Positions 36,004 through 50,026 are shown, counted from the first letter of the stretch. The stretch is 64,000 nt of DNA from Ailanthus altissimus (GCA_946807835.1 OX327697.1:22578001-22642000); one strand, 5' to 3'. The notes: generated by a model from the sequence alone, not told the origin. Numbers and translations are program-made.

Positions 36004-38644
36004 ATCTCCAATTTTAAACATGTTGCTAAATCAAGAAAAAATTTAATAAAAAACACATTTACTATAAGAGAAAATTTTCTATAAACCTATTTGTTATTCA
36101 AAGCCCTTTTACCCTTAGATAGTTTTACTAACTCACAAGTGTAATTTTTATACAAGAATTTTATCTTCTTTTGCATAGCTTTAAACTACTCATTCTTGTG
36201 ATGGTGAGACATGACTTCTTGGACGTTTTAAAGCTTTTCCCCATCTGTAAGCATCACATGCTCATGTAGAGGATATGTGGCGGTGCTCTCTTAAAGATCT
36301 TCTTAATTAAGGCTTACATAATGGATCAGATGGTTTTAGAGGTACTTGCTCAAATTGTTCTACTGGACCATCATCATCAACTTTGTCAATAGAATTTTCC
36401 TATTTGTCTCCCTTATAATCACTATGAGCTACATGTGGAGAAACTAACCTAGGAATGTCAAAAAGAAGAATTTTATCACATCCTTAAGGCTTTTTATTTT
36501 TCTCTACATCATTAATTATTTGATCTTTAAGGAACATGACATCTCTACTTTTGATGATTTTTTGACTTCCTAGATCTCATAATCTATACTAAAATTCTTT
36601 ATGTGTATATAACCGAAAAAGATATACTCTTTAGCCTTATTGTCAAGCTTCAACCTCTCATATTTTGGACATAGAAAAATGTATTGTAACCAAATACTCT
36701 TAAGTGATATAAAACATTTTTTCCTCTTTAGACTCTCTCAGGCACATCGTTATCCAAATGAGCTAAAGGAGAAGGTTAAGCAAATCAATTGTATTCGCAC
36801 AGCCTTACCCTAAAATTATTTTGGTAACTTTTCATCAGAGAACATACACTTGATTCTTTTTTTAACCATTCTATTCATTCTCTCTACCACACTATTTTGT
36901 TAAAGAGTTTTTGGTACAATTTTTTCAAGTCTGGGATCTACAATGCTGCTCAAATAGTCCTCTATATTCACCACTATTTCTGCCCTTACACATTTCAATT
37001 ATCTTTCTATCTCTCTCTTAATTTTAGCATAAAAATCTTTAAAGACATCAAACACATAGTATTTAGTTTTTAGAGCAAAAGTCCACACTTTTCTAAACCA
37101 ATCATTAACAAAAGTCATAAAATAAAGTTCGTCTCTATGTGTTCTAGTTTACATAATGTATACATCATTGTGTATCCAATCAAGTAAGTTGGCTATTCTA
37201 GTTGAGTATAACTTACAAAATACAACTCTATGTATTTTTTTAGAGGTTTGATAGACTTATCTGCCAAGCTGGGTAAAACATTCTTTTTTGCTAGAACGTA
37301 AAATATTTTCTCACTTATATGACCAAGTTTTTTATGCCATAACTCAATGTTAAATTCTTTTGTGGCTATATTGACATCTCTCATATGAGTTTAGCTTCCA
37401 TAACATAAAGAGTATTTTTTTTTTCCTTTAACTAGAATTAAAGAATCTTTAGTGAGCTTCCATTTACCTTCTCCAAAATAGTTACAAAAGCCATCATCAT
37501 CAAGCTTGCTAGTGAAAATCAAATTCCAACACATTTTTGAAACATATCTGACATCTTTGAGTAGTAATCTGCTGCCAACACTAGACTTTAACCAAATATA
37601 TTATATGCCCACAATCTTGGATGTACCATCATTTCTCATCTTAACATAGATAAAATCATTAATGGTGCCAAACATGAAGAAATCACCATGTAAAGTAACT
37701 TAAAATGAAGTACTCGAATCAATTACCTAATCACTTGTATGACATGTGAGATTTATTGAGTTTCTTTCATAAATAATGTTATAGCCCTATATCTACGATA
37801 GCTATATTGCTCACTTTTTTTCCTATGATTCACTTATTTTCTTAGCTTATTTCATTTTCTATATTCTGCACTCTCACTTTATATGCCACATTTTGTTGTA
37901 ATGATAACACTTGACAATTTTTTTTAAGACTTAAGTATTCCTCCATAGTTGTCATTGCCAAAATTTTTACTTTACCTTCTTCTCCGACTTTTATACTTTT
38001 CCGTAACAAGTGCTTCTGTCTTAGGGAAACTCATGCCTACATTCTTTCTTCTACCTTCTTCATGTTGTATTTTGTCCTTAACCATCTCCATGATCAGCTT
38101 TTTATTTGGTGTTGAATTATTTATTAACACCAACAATGTCTCCCAACTATCTAGTAAGGAATTAAGTAACAACAATGCTTGTAACTCATCATCTAGTGAT
38201 ACTTATAGTTGTCAACGAGTTCATTAGACCCTGAAATTCATTGGTGTATTCAACTATACTATGCCCTTCCTTGTATTTTAAATTTATAAGCCTCTTTATT
38301 AAATTGACTTTATTTTATGGTGTAAATGCTCTTAAATAAACTCCAATTTCTTCCACATAACATCAGCCTTGGTCTCTATTGCCATAGGGGTGGAACACAC
38401 TCTGATCTATCTATTGTCTAATAGTGCCAACACATTTTCTATGTAATTACCTCAACTCATTATCTTCTATATTTTTTCGAGTTTTGCTGCATCCCTTTAA
38501 ATAGGTTTATGTAGGTCATTTACATAAAGTAAATCCCCTATTTTTTATTTTCATATAGAATATTTCTATGCCTTCAATTTAATCATGTATGCAAAATTCT
38601 CATTTATTTTAATCAACACAAATTAAACACTACACAACTTGACT

Positions 38645-39830
38645 CGTTTTGATATTATTTGTTGGGAAAGATCACACAAATTATACAACAAAAATATTAT
38701 TTTTTCCTTCTTGTACTATTAAAATGGGTTAGTGTACTACTAAATCAGCAAAAATAATAATACTACAAAGATAGGCCATAATCAATCACAACGAAACCAT
38801 ATTTTTATATGAAAAACCCAAATTGAAATATAGGACCGTAGTCCAATTCTAACTTTTCCTATGAAGTAATAATGATATTACAATGATATATTTTTTATAA
38901 ACACACTAGAGGTTCACCCATAACATCAAGAATATCAATCTTGGTTCAACAACATCAAATCTAACAAATTTATCTTATACATGCATTTGCTAGATTTAGC
39001 AATAATGGAAGCTAAATTGGAACAACCCTGATAGATGTGTAGATCAAGATGTTGAGAACTCTTCTTCAAGCTTAAACAAATCATCATCCAAATACCAAAG
39101 TCAATTATCAAACCCTAAACCCTCTTTTTCTCTTTCTCTCTTGGCATACATCTAACCCCTTCACTTCCTTTTTTTCCCCCTTAATTGTAAACTAAACTAT
39201 TTGGAGTATATTTGTTTGTTGAGCCAACCATATAATATGGACCTCACCGAACAATTAATAATTATGTATACCAATAACTATAAAATTAAAAATATTTACT
39301 TAAGAAATTTTAGCCCTAAAATTATTAGACTAATTGTCCTATGGCTACCTCTAGGACTAGTAGTCTATGGCTAATTTTAAGGATTGGTCTAGTAATCTAA
39401 TCCTATAACCTCAAATATAGCATTAGACCTTTTATGCTATGAAATAGTTCAATCTCATGAATTGTACTTGTCTCCCAAACATGCACTCAGATCCTGCCTT
39501 AGAGTTACTATAACCCTCTCCCTTAGTTATAATAGAATTTTCGAAAAAAGAATTATACAAGTAATTCAGTGTCTAGCATATGATATGTTGCGAGTACATT
39601 AATTTAATTCAAAGGTTAGAGATTTTTTCTTAACATACAGTACGATATTGATACGGGCACATGGTTTTTGCAATATGAGGCACAAACTTGCTAATTGGAA
39701 ATTATAAGTCCTATTTGTGCAAGTATTAAGTTTAGTAAATTTTATTTTTCATAGCAAAGGTCTCAAATTTTTTTATTTAAATTAATTAAAATTAATTACT
39801 TATATTAATTAAATTATATATTTAATACAC
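38645..39830 (-). repeat. Primer-binding site and probable 5' LTR of Copia B (outer edge uncertain)
   Basis: On the minus strand an LTR-type end CCCAACA (complement of TGTTGGG at 38,661) is followed by AATAATATCAAAACGAG. This is a decayed match to the TGGTATCAGAGC primer-binding site, placed right before gag. The LTR therefore extends to the right from 38,661. I could not identify its far end; 39,830 is an outer guess where the AT-rich sequence changes character. Confidence 0.5.
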
Positions 39831-40299
39831 AACTCCTCTCTCCCTTTTCTCTCTATGCTGCCAAACGCATACTAAGACGCGTGTGTCCTCTCTGTATTCT
39901 ATAAACTGAAAATCTTCCAAGAAACTGGTTGCTCAAATAATATACCTCTAATTTTGTCCAAAAAAGCGTAGCAATCTTATCAGGATTTGGTAGGGTTTTG
40001 AATGCAGGCTTATACTTTTCAGTGGTAGTAGTTATATTGCTGCTGTAATACCATTTTGGATTTACTTGAAATACACCCTCTTACTTTTTCATGGTCTATA
40101 ATAGTTAAATGGGTATTTTGGAATGTTTCTTTTGCCTTGTTGCAGCAAAATCCATGTTAGGTTTTGAAAAGCTTCACTGACTTCCACTACTTCTATTTCT
40201 CTTATCAGATTTATTGGTGAAGCTTTTATTTGTCAACTATATATCATTCAGATAAAGTTGAGGCGCACAGCATCAATCCATTCAACATACAGCTCCCAA

Positions 40300-40659
40300 A
40301 TGGCATCAACTTCTGCAACAAGAAGATATAGACACAAGCTGCAGCAGCAAGAAGGGATCGAATCAGAAAACCTGATGAAGTCATCATCGACGGAGCTTTC
40401 ATGTAGCTCCAATAATTCATGCAGTAATAATATTAATGGTGGTAAGGAAGATATTAGTGCTGATATTTTGATGTCTTCAGGTTGTTCAACTCCGAAGGCT
40501 AAAAGATTCAGAATACCTGAGATATTGTCGTGCCCACCAGCTCCAATGAAGAAAAGGGTAGCTTCAAATTTCTCATCGAGAAGATCTCCCATTACCTTTT
40601 TTGCTCCTCCAGATATAGAGCTATTCTTCATATTTGCCTTTCAGAATATTTCAGCTTAA
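40300..40659 (+). CDS. SIAMESE-related (SMR) cyclin-dependent kinase inhibitor
   Basis: Small plant-specific inhibitor of CDK-cyclin complexes, associated with the switch from mitosis to endoreduplication and with stress-induced cell-cycle arrest. Single exon, 119 residues, typical of the family. Residues 1-60 are Ser/Asn-rich and variable. The signature runs CSTPKAKR (62-69), RIPEILSCPPAPMKKR (71-86), then the hydrophobic block FFAPPDIELFF (100-110), the family's cyclin-binding-like motif. The ATG at 40,300 is preferred; the same frame extends upstream 14 codons but only from a TTG. The tail is short (IFAFQNISA). The gene is intact although it lies between two transposon-rich blocks. A specific SMR number is not assigned. 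Confidence 0.82.
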   Translation: MASTSATRRYRHKLQQQEGIESENLMKSSSTELSCSSNNSCSNNINGGKEDISADILMSSGCSTPKAKRFRIPEILSCPPAPMKKRVASNFSSRRSPITFFAPPDIELFFIFAFQNISA

Positions 40660-41860
40660 GTTGTTACTCATCTATGCAACTTATTTTGTTATAGTTTTAG
40701 ATAGAAGCTAGGGTTATAATGCGTTGATGCAATTTATCATATGTTTGATTTCTCTCTCTTAGGGTTTTATGTCAATTAGGTTCGAAAGAAGAATGTGGAT
40801 TAAGGAATATATTTTGTGGAAAAAAAAGCCTCCTTGGTTTTATAATTGATTAGCAGCTTTTCACTTTCAGTTTGAAATTTCTATGTATTGATTTGGTTTC
40901 TTATTTCTAAATAAAACTTAACTCCCTTGCCAGGGTCAACCTCAAAAGCCACAGAACTATAGGTTCTATATTCTTCTCCAAAAAGCACTTTCCCTCCCAT
41001 CTTTTAATTTGCTAATTGCTACTGACAATCTAGTCCGCCACTAACACCTTCACAATCTCTCTTTGGAGTTCTTTTGTACTTATTTAACCAAAATTATTAT
41101 ATATATATATATATTAAAAAGCACTATTTTTAAAATTTTACACAAAATATTTATCGTACATTAATTTCTTAGAATCTATAAGAAAGGATGTTTAATCAAA
41201 CCTAGTTAAACTATTACTGATGCAGGTTTATAACAATTTTAGGTTACAAGTCTAGTATATTAAGAGTATAAACTACTTCATGTTATAAATTTAACGTATT
41301 AAATTACATATTTAATGAACTTATAATATCAATTTTCTTTTGATATTAATACCTAATGCTTTGGTACTTTGGTTCTTTCTCTTATGATAAACTATGAAAG
41401 AATAAAAGGGCAATAGTAATATTCTTCTGCTGTGTGTGTCGTGGGATGGGTTATTATCATAATATAAATATTGTCAGGTGATTAAGTGTTTCATTTTGTG
41501 CATGTGAGTGCATGGATAAGAGAATCCAATGAAAGAGCTCGTGCGGCTGGCGATCATTTCTGGGACACACGTGCATGGATTCTTCGAACAACCGCGTGAT
41601 TTTCTTTTCCAAGAAAAATTACTATCAAAATAACATATCAGTTTCAACTGAGGGTTGCATTCATTTCGTTGTTGATGTGTTATGATAATTCGTTAGTTTA
41701 ACTGAGATTAAATGACGAGACTCTCCCTTACGAGAGTAGGTTCAGGTCGAAAATTTGTGGGACGATTAGATTTCCCTTGAATTAAGAGTTAGACATTATT
41801 CTCTTATATTGTGGACACTTAAATTATATTTTAATTAGATACCTAAATTTAAATTGTGTT
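40660..41860. other. SMR 3' UTR and intergenic DNA
   Basis: The first 250-300 bases probably include the 3' UTR, with AATAAAACTT near 40,911 as a possible poly(A) signal. A short AT microsatellite lies at 41,097-41,115. Nothing else recognised. Confidence 0.45.
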
Positions 41861-41869
41861 TGAAATTTT

Positions 41870-42560
41870 CACACATGAATCATTGAGAGTGTAGAATTTG
41901 AAAAGATAAAAAAAAGTAATAATCAAACATACGAAGCAAGAATTTACATGATTTAACTATTATTTATAATTATAACAGATTAATATTCTTATTTCTTTTA
42001 TTAATCAATAATCACAAAGATCTCTTTAAAAATTACAAAAAATAGTCTTTATTTGTAATAATCTCTCTCAAATCAAAACAAGTCTTTTATATTGCTCTTA
42101 AACGTCCTAAGTAACTATACTTCAAATTATATTTAGAGCGCAATTTGAGTCCTAAAACACAAAGAATTCCAAGAGTAGGCGGGTATAGTTATCATTGGTG
42201 TCACGGTGCCAAGAATTTCAAGTGGTGGGGCTGTGGCACCACCTTTGCGGGGCCGCAATGTTGCCCTAATTTTAATGGCACTATTTTTCTTACATCTCAG
42301 CACCCAAAAATTCGAACTCGAATATCTAGAACCGAAGCCAAGTGAAAGAGAACCATATAAACAATTTGAACAAGTTCCTCATTGGATGAATTGTTTGAAT
42401 TAATTGATCTGGAGAGGATAGTTTTGACTGCACAGGAGGTATCAAAAGCATTAGTTGGGTAGTTTCTATTGTAGAAAAGAGATTATCCATATATTGACTT
42501 TTTGGCACCGAAGTTTTAGATTTTCGTGCCTTATCTCTTAGGTACTATCTTAACTCGTGT
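41870..42560 (-). repeat. Decayed Copia-type LTR remnant with GC-rich motif (edges approximate)
   Basis: The A-rich left part (about 41,880-42,130) parallels the left part of the LTR at 44,698-45,396. It is followed by a GC-rich block with CACGGTGCC, GCTGTGGCACC and GCGGGGCCGC at 42,200-42,260, again as in that LTR. No internal domain adjoins it, so it is likely a solo LTR. Terminal bases are not resolved. Confidence 0.45.
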
Positions 42561-43219
42561 TCCAACGCTTCATGAGACTTTGTACCTGTGCCACATATTT
42601 TTGTCTTATTATTTACAACTTAAAATTATACTACACATAATTTTTAATCAACATTCTTCCTAAATTATTTTTAAATTACACAATTAACAATTGTATTCTA
42701 TTATATCGTCCATTTAATAATATTACATCCAATATATATATGACAAATCTATTAATAATTACTAGTTTGTAACTATTTACATATTTAATAACATGAGTAC
42801 TTGTTCTTATTATAATGTCTTTGTGTTGTATCAACCTTTTTATGATATAAATCTATTTATAAATTGTTCGAAAAGATTATGAATTCATTTATTTGTCATG
42901 TTTTAAAAATGCGAGGGAATATTTATAAATGAGTGAAAAGATTAAGATAAAATAAATTTTAATAAATTTTTAACTGAATAGTATTATAAATTATTTATAA
43001 AAGTATAAAATGAATTAAATTTGTTAAATCTTATTAAACAATAGTATTCGTACACCAAAATGTAAAGACATTTTTATTTTATTAAATACGAATTAAGATT
43101 CTCTTCTAATTTAATTTACTTAATCTTTAGAAGTTTTTTTTACCCTTATTTTGAAATAATTATATATATTGAAGATTTATTTTTTTATAATTATTTATAA
43201 GATAAGAATAATAGAGGAT

Positions 43220-44026
43220 TGTTGAAAAATCGGTGATTCAACAATTTTGATTAGACAAGAATTGAGATGAATACCAAAGTGAAGAGTTACAAGAAGTTTA
43301 GAACGTGTGGGATACATATGGAGAAGCCTATGACGTGTGGAACACGAAAAGGGAAGTGAAACAGGACTCAAAGACGTAAAGGAAGCAAGAAAACGCGGAT
43401 AGGTATACAGGCTTAGCGCCGCGGCGCCTAGAACAGTAACCCAGCACCGCAGCGCTGGGCGCAATTTTGGCCAGCACTGCAGCGCCCAGGGACAAGCGCC
43501 GCAGCGCCAGAACGCGTGGAAATGTCCATTTTTCTTCGGAATTTCTAGTTTTGGAAAGTTTTGGACTTCCAAAACAAGTAGACTCTTACTTCAACAAAGA
43601 ATAGGGTTAATAGACACGAAATACACCCTATATAAACACTTGTAAACCCTTAATTTCAGATTAAGCATTGAGAGAGACTCTAAGAGAAGGGAAGAACTGG
43701 GTAGACACTAAGTGCTTGTGTGCGCTAGGGTGGAACCGTTGTTTGGATGATCATTGTTCGTGGTAGAGTAAGGGTTCACTAAACGTTTAGGTCTTTTTAA
43801 GGGTTCTTCATTGAGTTTTCCTTATAAAATCTCTAGGGAGTTATAATAAGAGAGGTTAGGATCCTTGGATCCACCGTGGACGTAGACAATTGACAGAACC
43901 ACGTAAGATTGTGTTGTGCTATTTTGTTTTGTACTTTGGATTCTTGTGTTTACTTGATTGACAGGTTATTCCACTGCGCAAGAAGATTAGAATTTTAGGT
44001 TGAATCTTAAGTTTTTCGCTTCAACA
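43220..44026 (+). repeat. Copia-type solo LTR with four GC-rich 12-mers
   Basis: Starts TGTTGAAA and ends TTCAACA, a 7-bp inverted terminus. It contains the promoter-like CTATATAAACAC near 43,629, then CCACCGTGGACGTAGAC and GAACCACGTAAGATTGTG, typical of Copia R/U5. The U3 part carries four copies of a GCrCyGCrGCGC motif between 43,415 and 43,512. No primer-binding site or pol follows, so it is read as a solo LTR. No target duplication was found (AGGAT versus TAATC). Confidence 0.65.
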
Positions 44027-44697
44027 TAATCTCGAGAGAGAGAAAGACGTTTCCTCCCTCAACAAGGATTTTGGTCCATTAGATTTAAAGTAACCTTCAA
44101 CCTACTTCATTTAGATTGATATTCTCCTACCCTCACCATTATTATTTTTTTATTATTAAAATATGTTGTTGAATATTATTCACCAATAAAAATATAATAA
44201 AAAGAAAATAATTTTAAATTAAATATAGAGTAAACAAATTTTTTTTTATTTCTTCCCGACCTCATTTTCTCCTTAAATCGCACTTTATTAATCTTTTCAC
44301 ATAAAAACTTTGTACAAATTAACTGTAACAAAAAAAAATAACTCTCATAATTTAAATTTTATGTACACAAACTGGAAATTTTATAAATAAAATTCAAAAT
44401 TAAATAAACCCAAAAACAGGTATAAAAATGACATACTACTAATTTTTTTAAATAAAAAATAAAAAAGGGTGCATAGGCCACGGATGGCAAATATTAACAA
44501 GCTACGTGCGCACTTATGATTTACGGAACTAGAGTAAGAGTACAATATACATATATATATATATATATATATCAATTTATATAAGTTAGAAGTGGGTTAA
44601 AGATTTTTCTTAAATATATTTAAATAAGTTATATCATGTAACCTTTTTTAAGAATTTGTGTTATTTTTGTATTTGCAATTTTAATATATTTTTTTAT

Positions 44698-45396
44698 TGT
44701 TAGAAAACAAATTTGTTAAAATTCTGCAATCACAAGTAATTTAGAAAATGGAATAAAAAAATTAATTAAAAATAAGAAAACACAAGAGGTAAAAAATATA
44801 TAAGTATTTATATGGTTCAGCAATTGTCTACATTTACGTTGGATTAAAATCTTAACCTTTTTTATTGAATCAATCGCAAAAAAAAAAAAAAAAAAAACTC
44901 ACAAAAAATTCTCTCTTTTATTATATATTGAAAACTCTCAATTTGGTGATAATAATTCTCAAACTAATACAAAGTTTATAGAGTGCTTTAAACAACCTCA
45001 ATAAACTCTACTTCAACTTGTATTTAGAGTGTAGTACAAGTCTTACAAGAAGACAAATTCAGAAACAACTTAAATAAAAAACCGTGGCGAGACTAAACCC
45101 AGTTAACCTCGTTGCGGTGCCAATCCTTTTGCACCGTGGCAAGGCGATTCTGCTAATCTTGGTAGAAACTCTATGCTACGGCGAGGTAATTTTACCCACC
45201 TTAGAAAAAAACTCAGCACCGCAGCGAGTCTTCAAGTGGCCTGGCGTTGCGACTAGCTTTTCTTTTCGCAGCGGTGTTGAGGTGCTATTTTGTTTGCATC
45301 TTTATGCAACTTTCACTTTCTCGTCATGTATTTTTTTTTCTCATTTGCTTGACTAAAAATCAACTTCTTTATGATTTTTAATCACTATCTTTTACA
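44698..45396 (-). repeat. 3' LTR of Copia C
   Basis: On the minus strand it starts TGTAAAAGATAG after the purine-rich AAGAAGAGGA (45,397-45,412, complement) and ends TTTTCTAACA at 44,698. The R/U5 part has TGTAGACAATTGCTGAACC near 44,815. The U3 part (45,085-45,275) has repeated GCACCGyrGCG-type motifs. It directly adjoins RNase H of the same element. Confidence 0.7.
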
Positions 45397-46083
45397 ATCC
45401 TCTTCTTAATTCAAAATCTCGCTAAGGTTTTTTTTTTATCGATCATTTCCACATCACATGCCTCTCTACTCGGTGGTGATTCCAATTAATTTCTTGCACA
45501 AGACGAACTTAACTGATGGTAGTGATTTAGTTATCATATCCACAGAACTTTTAGACGTTGATATCTTCAATACGTTGACTTCTCCACTTTGTACAACGTC
45601 TCTAATGAAATATAACTTCATATCGATGTGTTTTGATCTTGCATGAAATACTTGATGTTTGTTTAGGTGTATGGCACTTTGACTATCATAATGTATACAA
45701 GCATTCACTTCTTCCTTTGCTAGTATCTCGGAACAAATCTCTTTAAACTATATAGCTTTTTTAAAAGCTTCTCCAATAGCTATATATTCAGCTTCTGTAG
45801 TTGACAATGTTGTAAAATAATTTTTTCAGCACATGCTATATCCATATACTTAAAAATAAACCTACTTAATTATTTTCTTCGATCAAGATTACCTGCATAG
45901 TTTGAGTTTATATATCTCGTTACTATTTTATCATTTGTACTACCCTTCTTGTACAATAGTCCATATTCTGACGTTCCTTTTAAGTGCCTTATTATCCATT
46001 TAACAGCAAGCTAATGATCTTTGTTTGGATTTGTTATATATTTATTCACTACACTCACTGCTTGAGCAATGTGAGGCTTCATT

Positions 46084-46860
46084 CATACCATCGCATACAT
46101 GATGCACCCCATAGTGCTTGTATAAGGTACATTTTGCATTTTAATTTTTTTTCTTCAGTTTCTAGTAATTGTGTTATGGACAACTTGAAATGCATAGCTA
46201 ATAGAGTTGCAATAACCTTTGCATTAGACATTTTAAATATGTCGCGGACCTTATATCTCTAATGAGATAAGAATATAACACTATTCTTATATATAATGAT
46301 ATCCATACCTAAGATTCATTTAATTATTCCCAAATTTTTCATTTCAAATTCACTATTTTATTACTTTTTCCAAATTTGTATCTCCCTTTTATTTTTACAT
46401 GCTATCAATATATCATTCATATAGAGTAGAAGATACATAAACATAATGCATGATGTTTATGTATCCCATAGTGCATACATAAACTGCTCATGCATACCAT
46501 CACATACATGATACATCTTATAACGCTCGTATAAAGTACCTTTTGCATTTTCAATTTTTTTCTTTTAGTTCAGTTTCTAGTGATTGTGCTGCTAACAATT
46601 TAAAATGCATAGCTAATAGAGTTGCAATAACTTGTGCATTAGACATTTTAAATCTGTCAAGGACCTTAAGTATATATCTCTACTGAGATAAATATAACAC
46701 GACTCTTATGATATCTATACCTAAGATTCTTTTGTTGTCCCTAAATTCTTCATTTCAAAGTCATTGTTTAACAACTTTTTCAAAACTTGTATCTCTCTTT
46801 TATCTTTACATACTATCAGCATGTCATCCATATAGAGTAGAAGAAACATAAACAACTTGT
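46084..46860 (-). repeat. About 410-bp tandem duplication within Copia C reverse transcriptase
   Basis: CATACCATCGCATACATGAT at 46,084 recurs as CATACCATCACATACATGAT at 46,493. ATAGAGTTGCAATAAC and GCATTAGACATTTTAAAT recur with the same offset. The duplicated part includes the catalytic YVDDML region: the copy near 46,820 is readable, the copy near 46,411 is decayed. Confidence 0.8.
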
Positions 46861-46988
46861 TACTTAATGACTTGTAGTACACGCATCCATCATACTTACA
46901 TCTTGTAAAACCACATTGAAGTATAAACTCGTCAAACCTCTTATACTATTACCTAGGAGATTGTTTTAGCTCATATAATGACTTCTTA

Positions 46989-49640
46989 TGTCACGCCCTA
47001 GACTTAAAAGATCTAAAACATGACATAACTTACACTCATTTTTATTTTTATTTTCAGAATTATAACAATTGAATTATGACTGGGGCAAGTAGTAAACCGA
47101 AAATACGCAGAGTTTTCTCAGAGATTAACACTCTACTACGTCACCAGTAGCAACTTTGTTATCAGAAGCCAAGAATATATTCATTGCAAATTTTTACTTA
47201 AAATCAATCCATAATCACACTTAATAAATAATACATAAGTATTTATTCAATATAGACAAATCAAATATCTTAACTTACGTGTCCCCAAATGAAACAATCA
47301 GTAACCTAGCAACTTACAGAACCCAATGAATAGCAGAAACCTTGCTAAATTCGCTAAGCACACATATACTTTATTTACCTAAAATCACTATAAACTATAA
47401 TGCGTATAAAACTCAGTAAGCATACTAGTTTTTCATATACCAAAATACAAATACATATATATACACAATGCATATGTATGATATACCGTAATAAATCAAA
47501 ATCATAATCTCATCAAATCACATGTCAAGTAAGCGCTTACACATACTTTCAAAACATATAATAGGAATACCATCACTCAACTACTACTTAATAGGACTTT
47601 TATATCAAATATCACATAATGAGCCAAATGTCACTCTTAGGTGACATACCATATAAGAGGAATAATACAAGTGAGGTTTAAATTACACATATATAATGCT
47701 CATGCCCGAAAATAAGAGCCAAACCCTTACCCTGATCATTGGTGAGTCCTCTCACATGCACCAATACGCCACCACACGAATGTGATGACTCAATCTTCCT
47801 TTAGGTACCAATAGGATCCTCCCTACATACAGAACACATAACATATACCAATCCCGAATGAAAGGCCACACATGAAGGCTCCAAAAATCACATAAGATGC
47901 CTACTAAGTCAATAGTGAGTTCAAGTATCCTCAAAACACAAAATGTTTCTCATTGACATATTACACTTCAAAAGCTTTTTTTGTTAAACACATTTTATTT
48001 TGAAAGCTTACTTTCAAAAACACATATATGTCATGTATATCCATGCTCACATTCATAAACACATGTCTTTTACATTTCATATCAAAATATACTTTAGAAT
48101 AATATAAACATATTTCTAAGCACATTTATAAAATCATACATAAACAATTACTATGCTAATTGTGATTTCAGTAAAAGTCTAGTATACATACCTCTTAATA
48201 CTTTCAGCTACAAGGCTTAAATCTCCTTAACCTATCAATGGAGATTAATCTTTTCATGAGCCTCAAAATTCACACAAAACACTTTAAATAGCTGCTTACA
48301 AAATTACATATATTGCACTTATCACATCGAATTGGTCTAATTACTTGATTTTTTAAAACCTATTATTCTGACCACTTACACTTAACAAAATTTTCTTATA
48401 CATCAAATGATGTCCAATCACTCCAAAATTAGAATATATATTTCTTAACTCATATATCCTCCTTATGTATGAATAGTATATCATAATTCCTACACAATCC
48501 ATTTCATAAACACCATTAAATTTAAACTATTATTCTGACCGGATCAAGATATTTACTGAATAGTATTTAGTCTCTCAATTTTATAAAATCATATACTAAC
48601 TCAAAAATTATAGAACTATCACAGAATTACTCTTGACACATATTTCAATCTATGATAAATATTTCACTTTAAAATCTCTGTCAAAAGTATTTTAAAACTA
48701 TTTTATTCCATAGCTTTAAAAATTTATAAATCAAATACTGCAATGAGCTGATACGCTTTAGAAAATCATAACAATTTAACCACATTGATCTAAATTCTCA
48801 ATTTTGAATATATCATATTAAACATATAAATGTATCATATTTCATAAATTCATAATTTGTAAAGATCATTCAGTAGATCAAAAATTATTTGCCACTGTAT
48901 CATACTGTTAATACAAGAAATTTTCAGAATTTCAGGGTCATTTTGGTAAATTCACTATAAATTCAATTTCTGGAATTTTCAATCGATTCAAAGTCTCAAA
49001 TAATTCTAGACATGTCTAATTTCATATACTCAAAATTTAAAACCAGAATCAAAGCACAAAAAGTTATAAAATTTTTGGATCAAGAGACTATCAAGAAGAA
49101 ATTCTGTAATTCATTATGATTTATCAAGTTATCTATATAATCATCATCAATTCTCACAACATCTTACGAAATCCACATCAAATCCTCAATTGTACATATT
49201 TCAGAAATCAAAACCTAAATGAATTAATTAAATTAACACCAAGAAACTAAGAAAGGGTTATAATATACCTTTTAAAGCTTAAATTCTAACTTTCTTCTTC
49301 TTCTTCTCTTTCTCTCCCATTTCTTTCTCTCTTTTCTCACTATAAAAGAGGTGACTCGACCAAAATGACTGAATTAGGATTTTAAAAGTGTATTTTTATA
49401 CTAAGAGGTTAATTTTTAGTATTTATAAATTAGCCCCCAAAACTTTTGAAGTATTACAATTTGGTCCCTAAAATAAATCTAAAGTCTTGCAAATAACCCA
49501 ATATTAATAATATGTCCTTAATCTATAAAAGCAATAATAATAACAATACATAACTTAAGTATCATCCACATACAAATAAAATATGAATATTATACATATA
49601 AATATTTATTTTTTTCGGTATTGGATAAGTGATTACTACA
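46989..49640. mobile_element. 2.65-kb solo-LTR-type insertion in Copia C
   Basis: Bounded by TGTCACGCCCTAG and GTGATTACTACA, flanked by TCTTA (46,984-46,988) and TCTTC (49,641-49,645). The Copia reverse transcriptase frame resumes exactly if the insertion and one flank copy are removed. No coding region. A TATAAAAG near 49,342 suggests a plus-strand promoter, but TG...CA ends read alike on both strands, so orientation is open. Most likely a Ty3/Gypsy-type solo LTR. Confidence 0.65.
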
Positions 49641-50026
49641 TCTTCAATAAGCAAGCATGATCTTCTTCCCCTATTTCTTCAAAACCTTGAGGTTGTGATA
49701 TGTATATCTCATCTTTAAGTTCCCATAAAGAAATGCAGTCTTGACATTCATTTGTTCTAAATACAAATCAAAATTTATGGTAAATAAGATCATAATCGAC
49801 AAGTGTTTAACCACAAAAGAGAATATCTCATAAAACTAACTCCTTATCTCTGCGCAAATCCTTGTGTTACTAACCTAACCTTGAACCTTATAGGTTTTAC
49901 CTCTAAGATCCCCTCATTAACTTTGTAGACTCATTTACACGCAACTAATTTCTTATGCTTAGGTTTAGCTGCTAATTCCCATGTCTTATTCTTCATAAGA
50001 GAATTAATCTTCTCCTATATAGCATG

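Larger units (their letters stand above)
33390..38620 (-). pseudogene. Degenerate Copia gag-pol (copy B), interrupted by an LTR-like insertion
   Basis: On the minus strand, from right to left: a gag fragment with LLNSLLDSWETLLVLI at about 38,170-38,120; GAG-pre-integrase LWHKKLGHISEKI near 37,350-37,310; an integrase piece QNSVVERMNRM near 36,895-36,865; reverse transcriptase YVDDML at about 35,670-35,655; ERFNMSK just before the insertion at 35,451; and RNase H MITKSLSKKKL near 33,410-33,380. Stops and frameshifts are frequent. Removing the 1.35-kb insertion and one copy of its target repeat rejoins the frame at its site, so that insertion came later. Confidence 0.85.
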
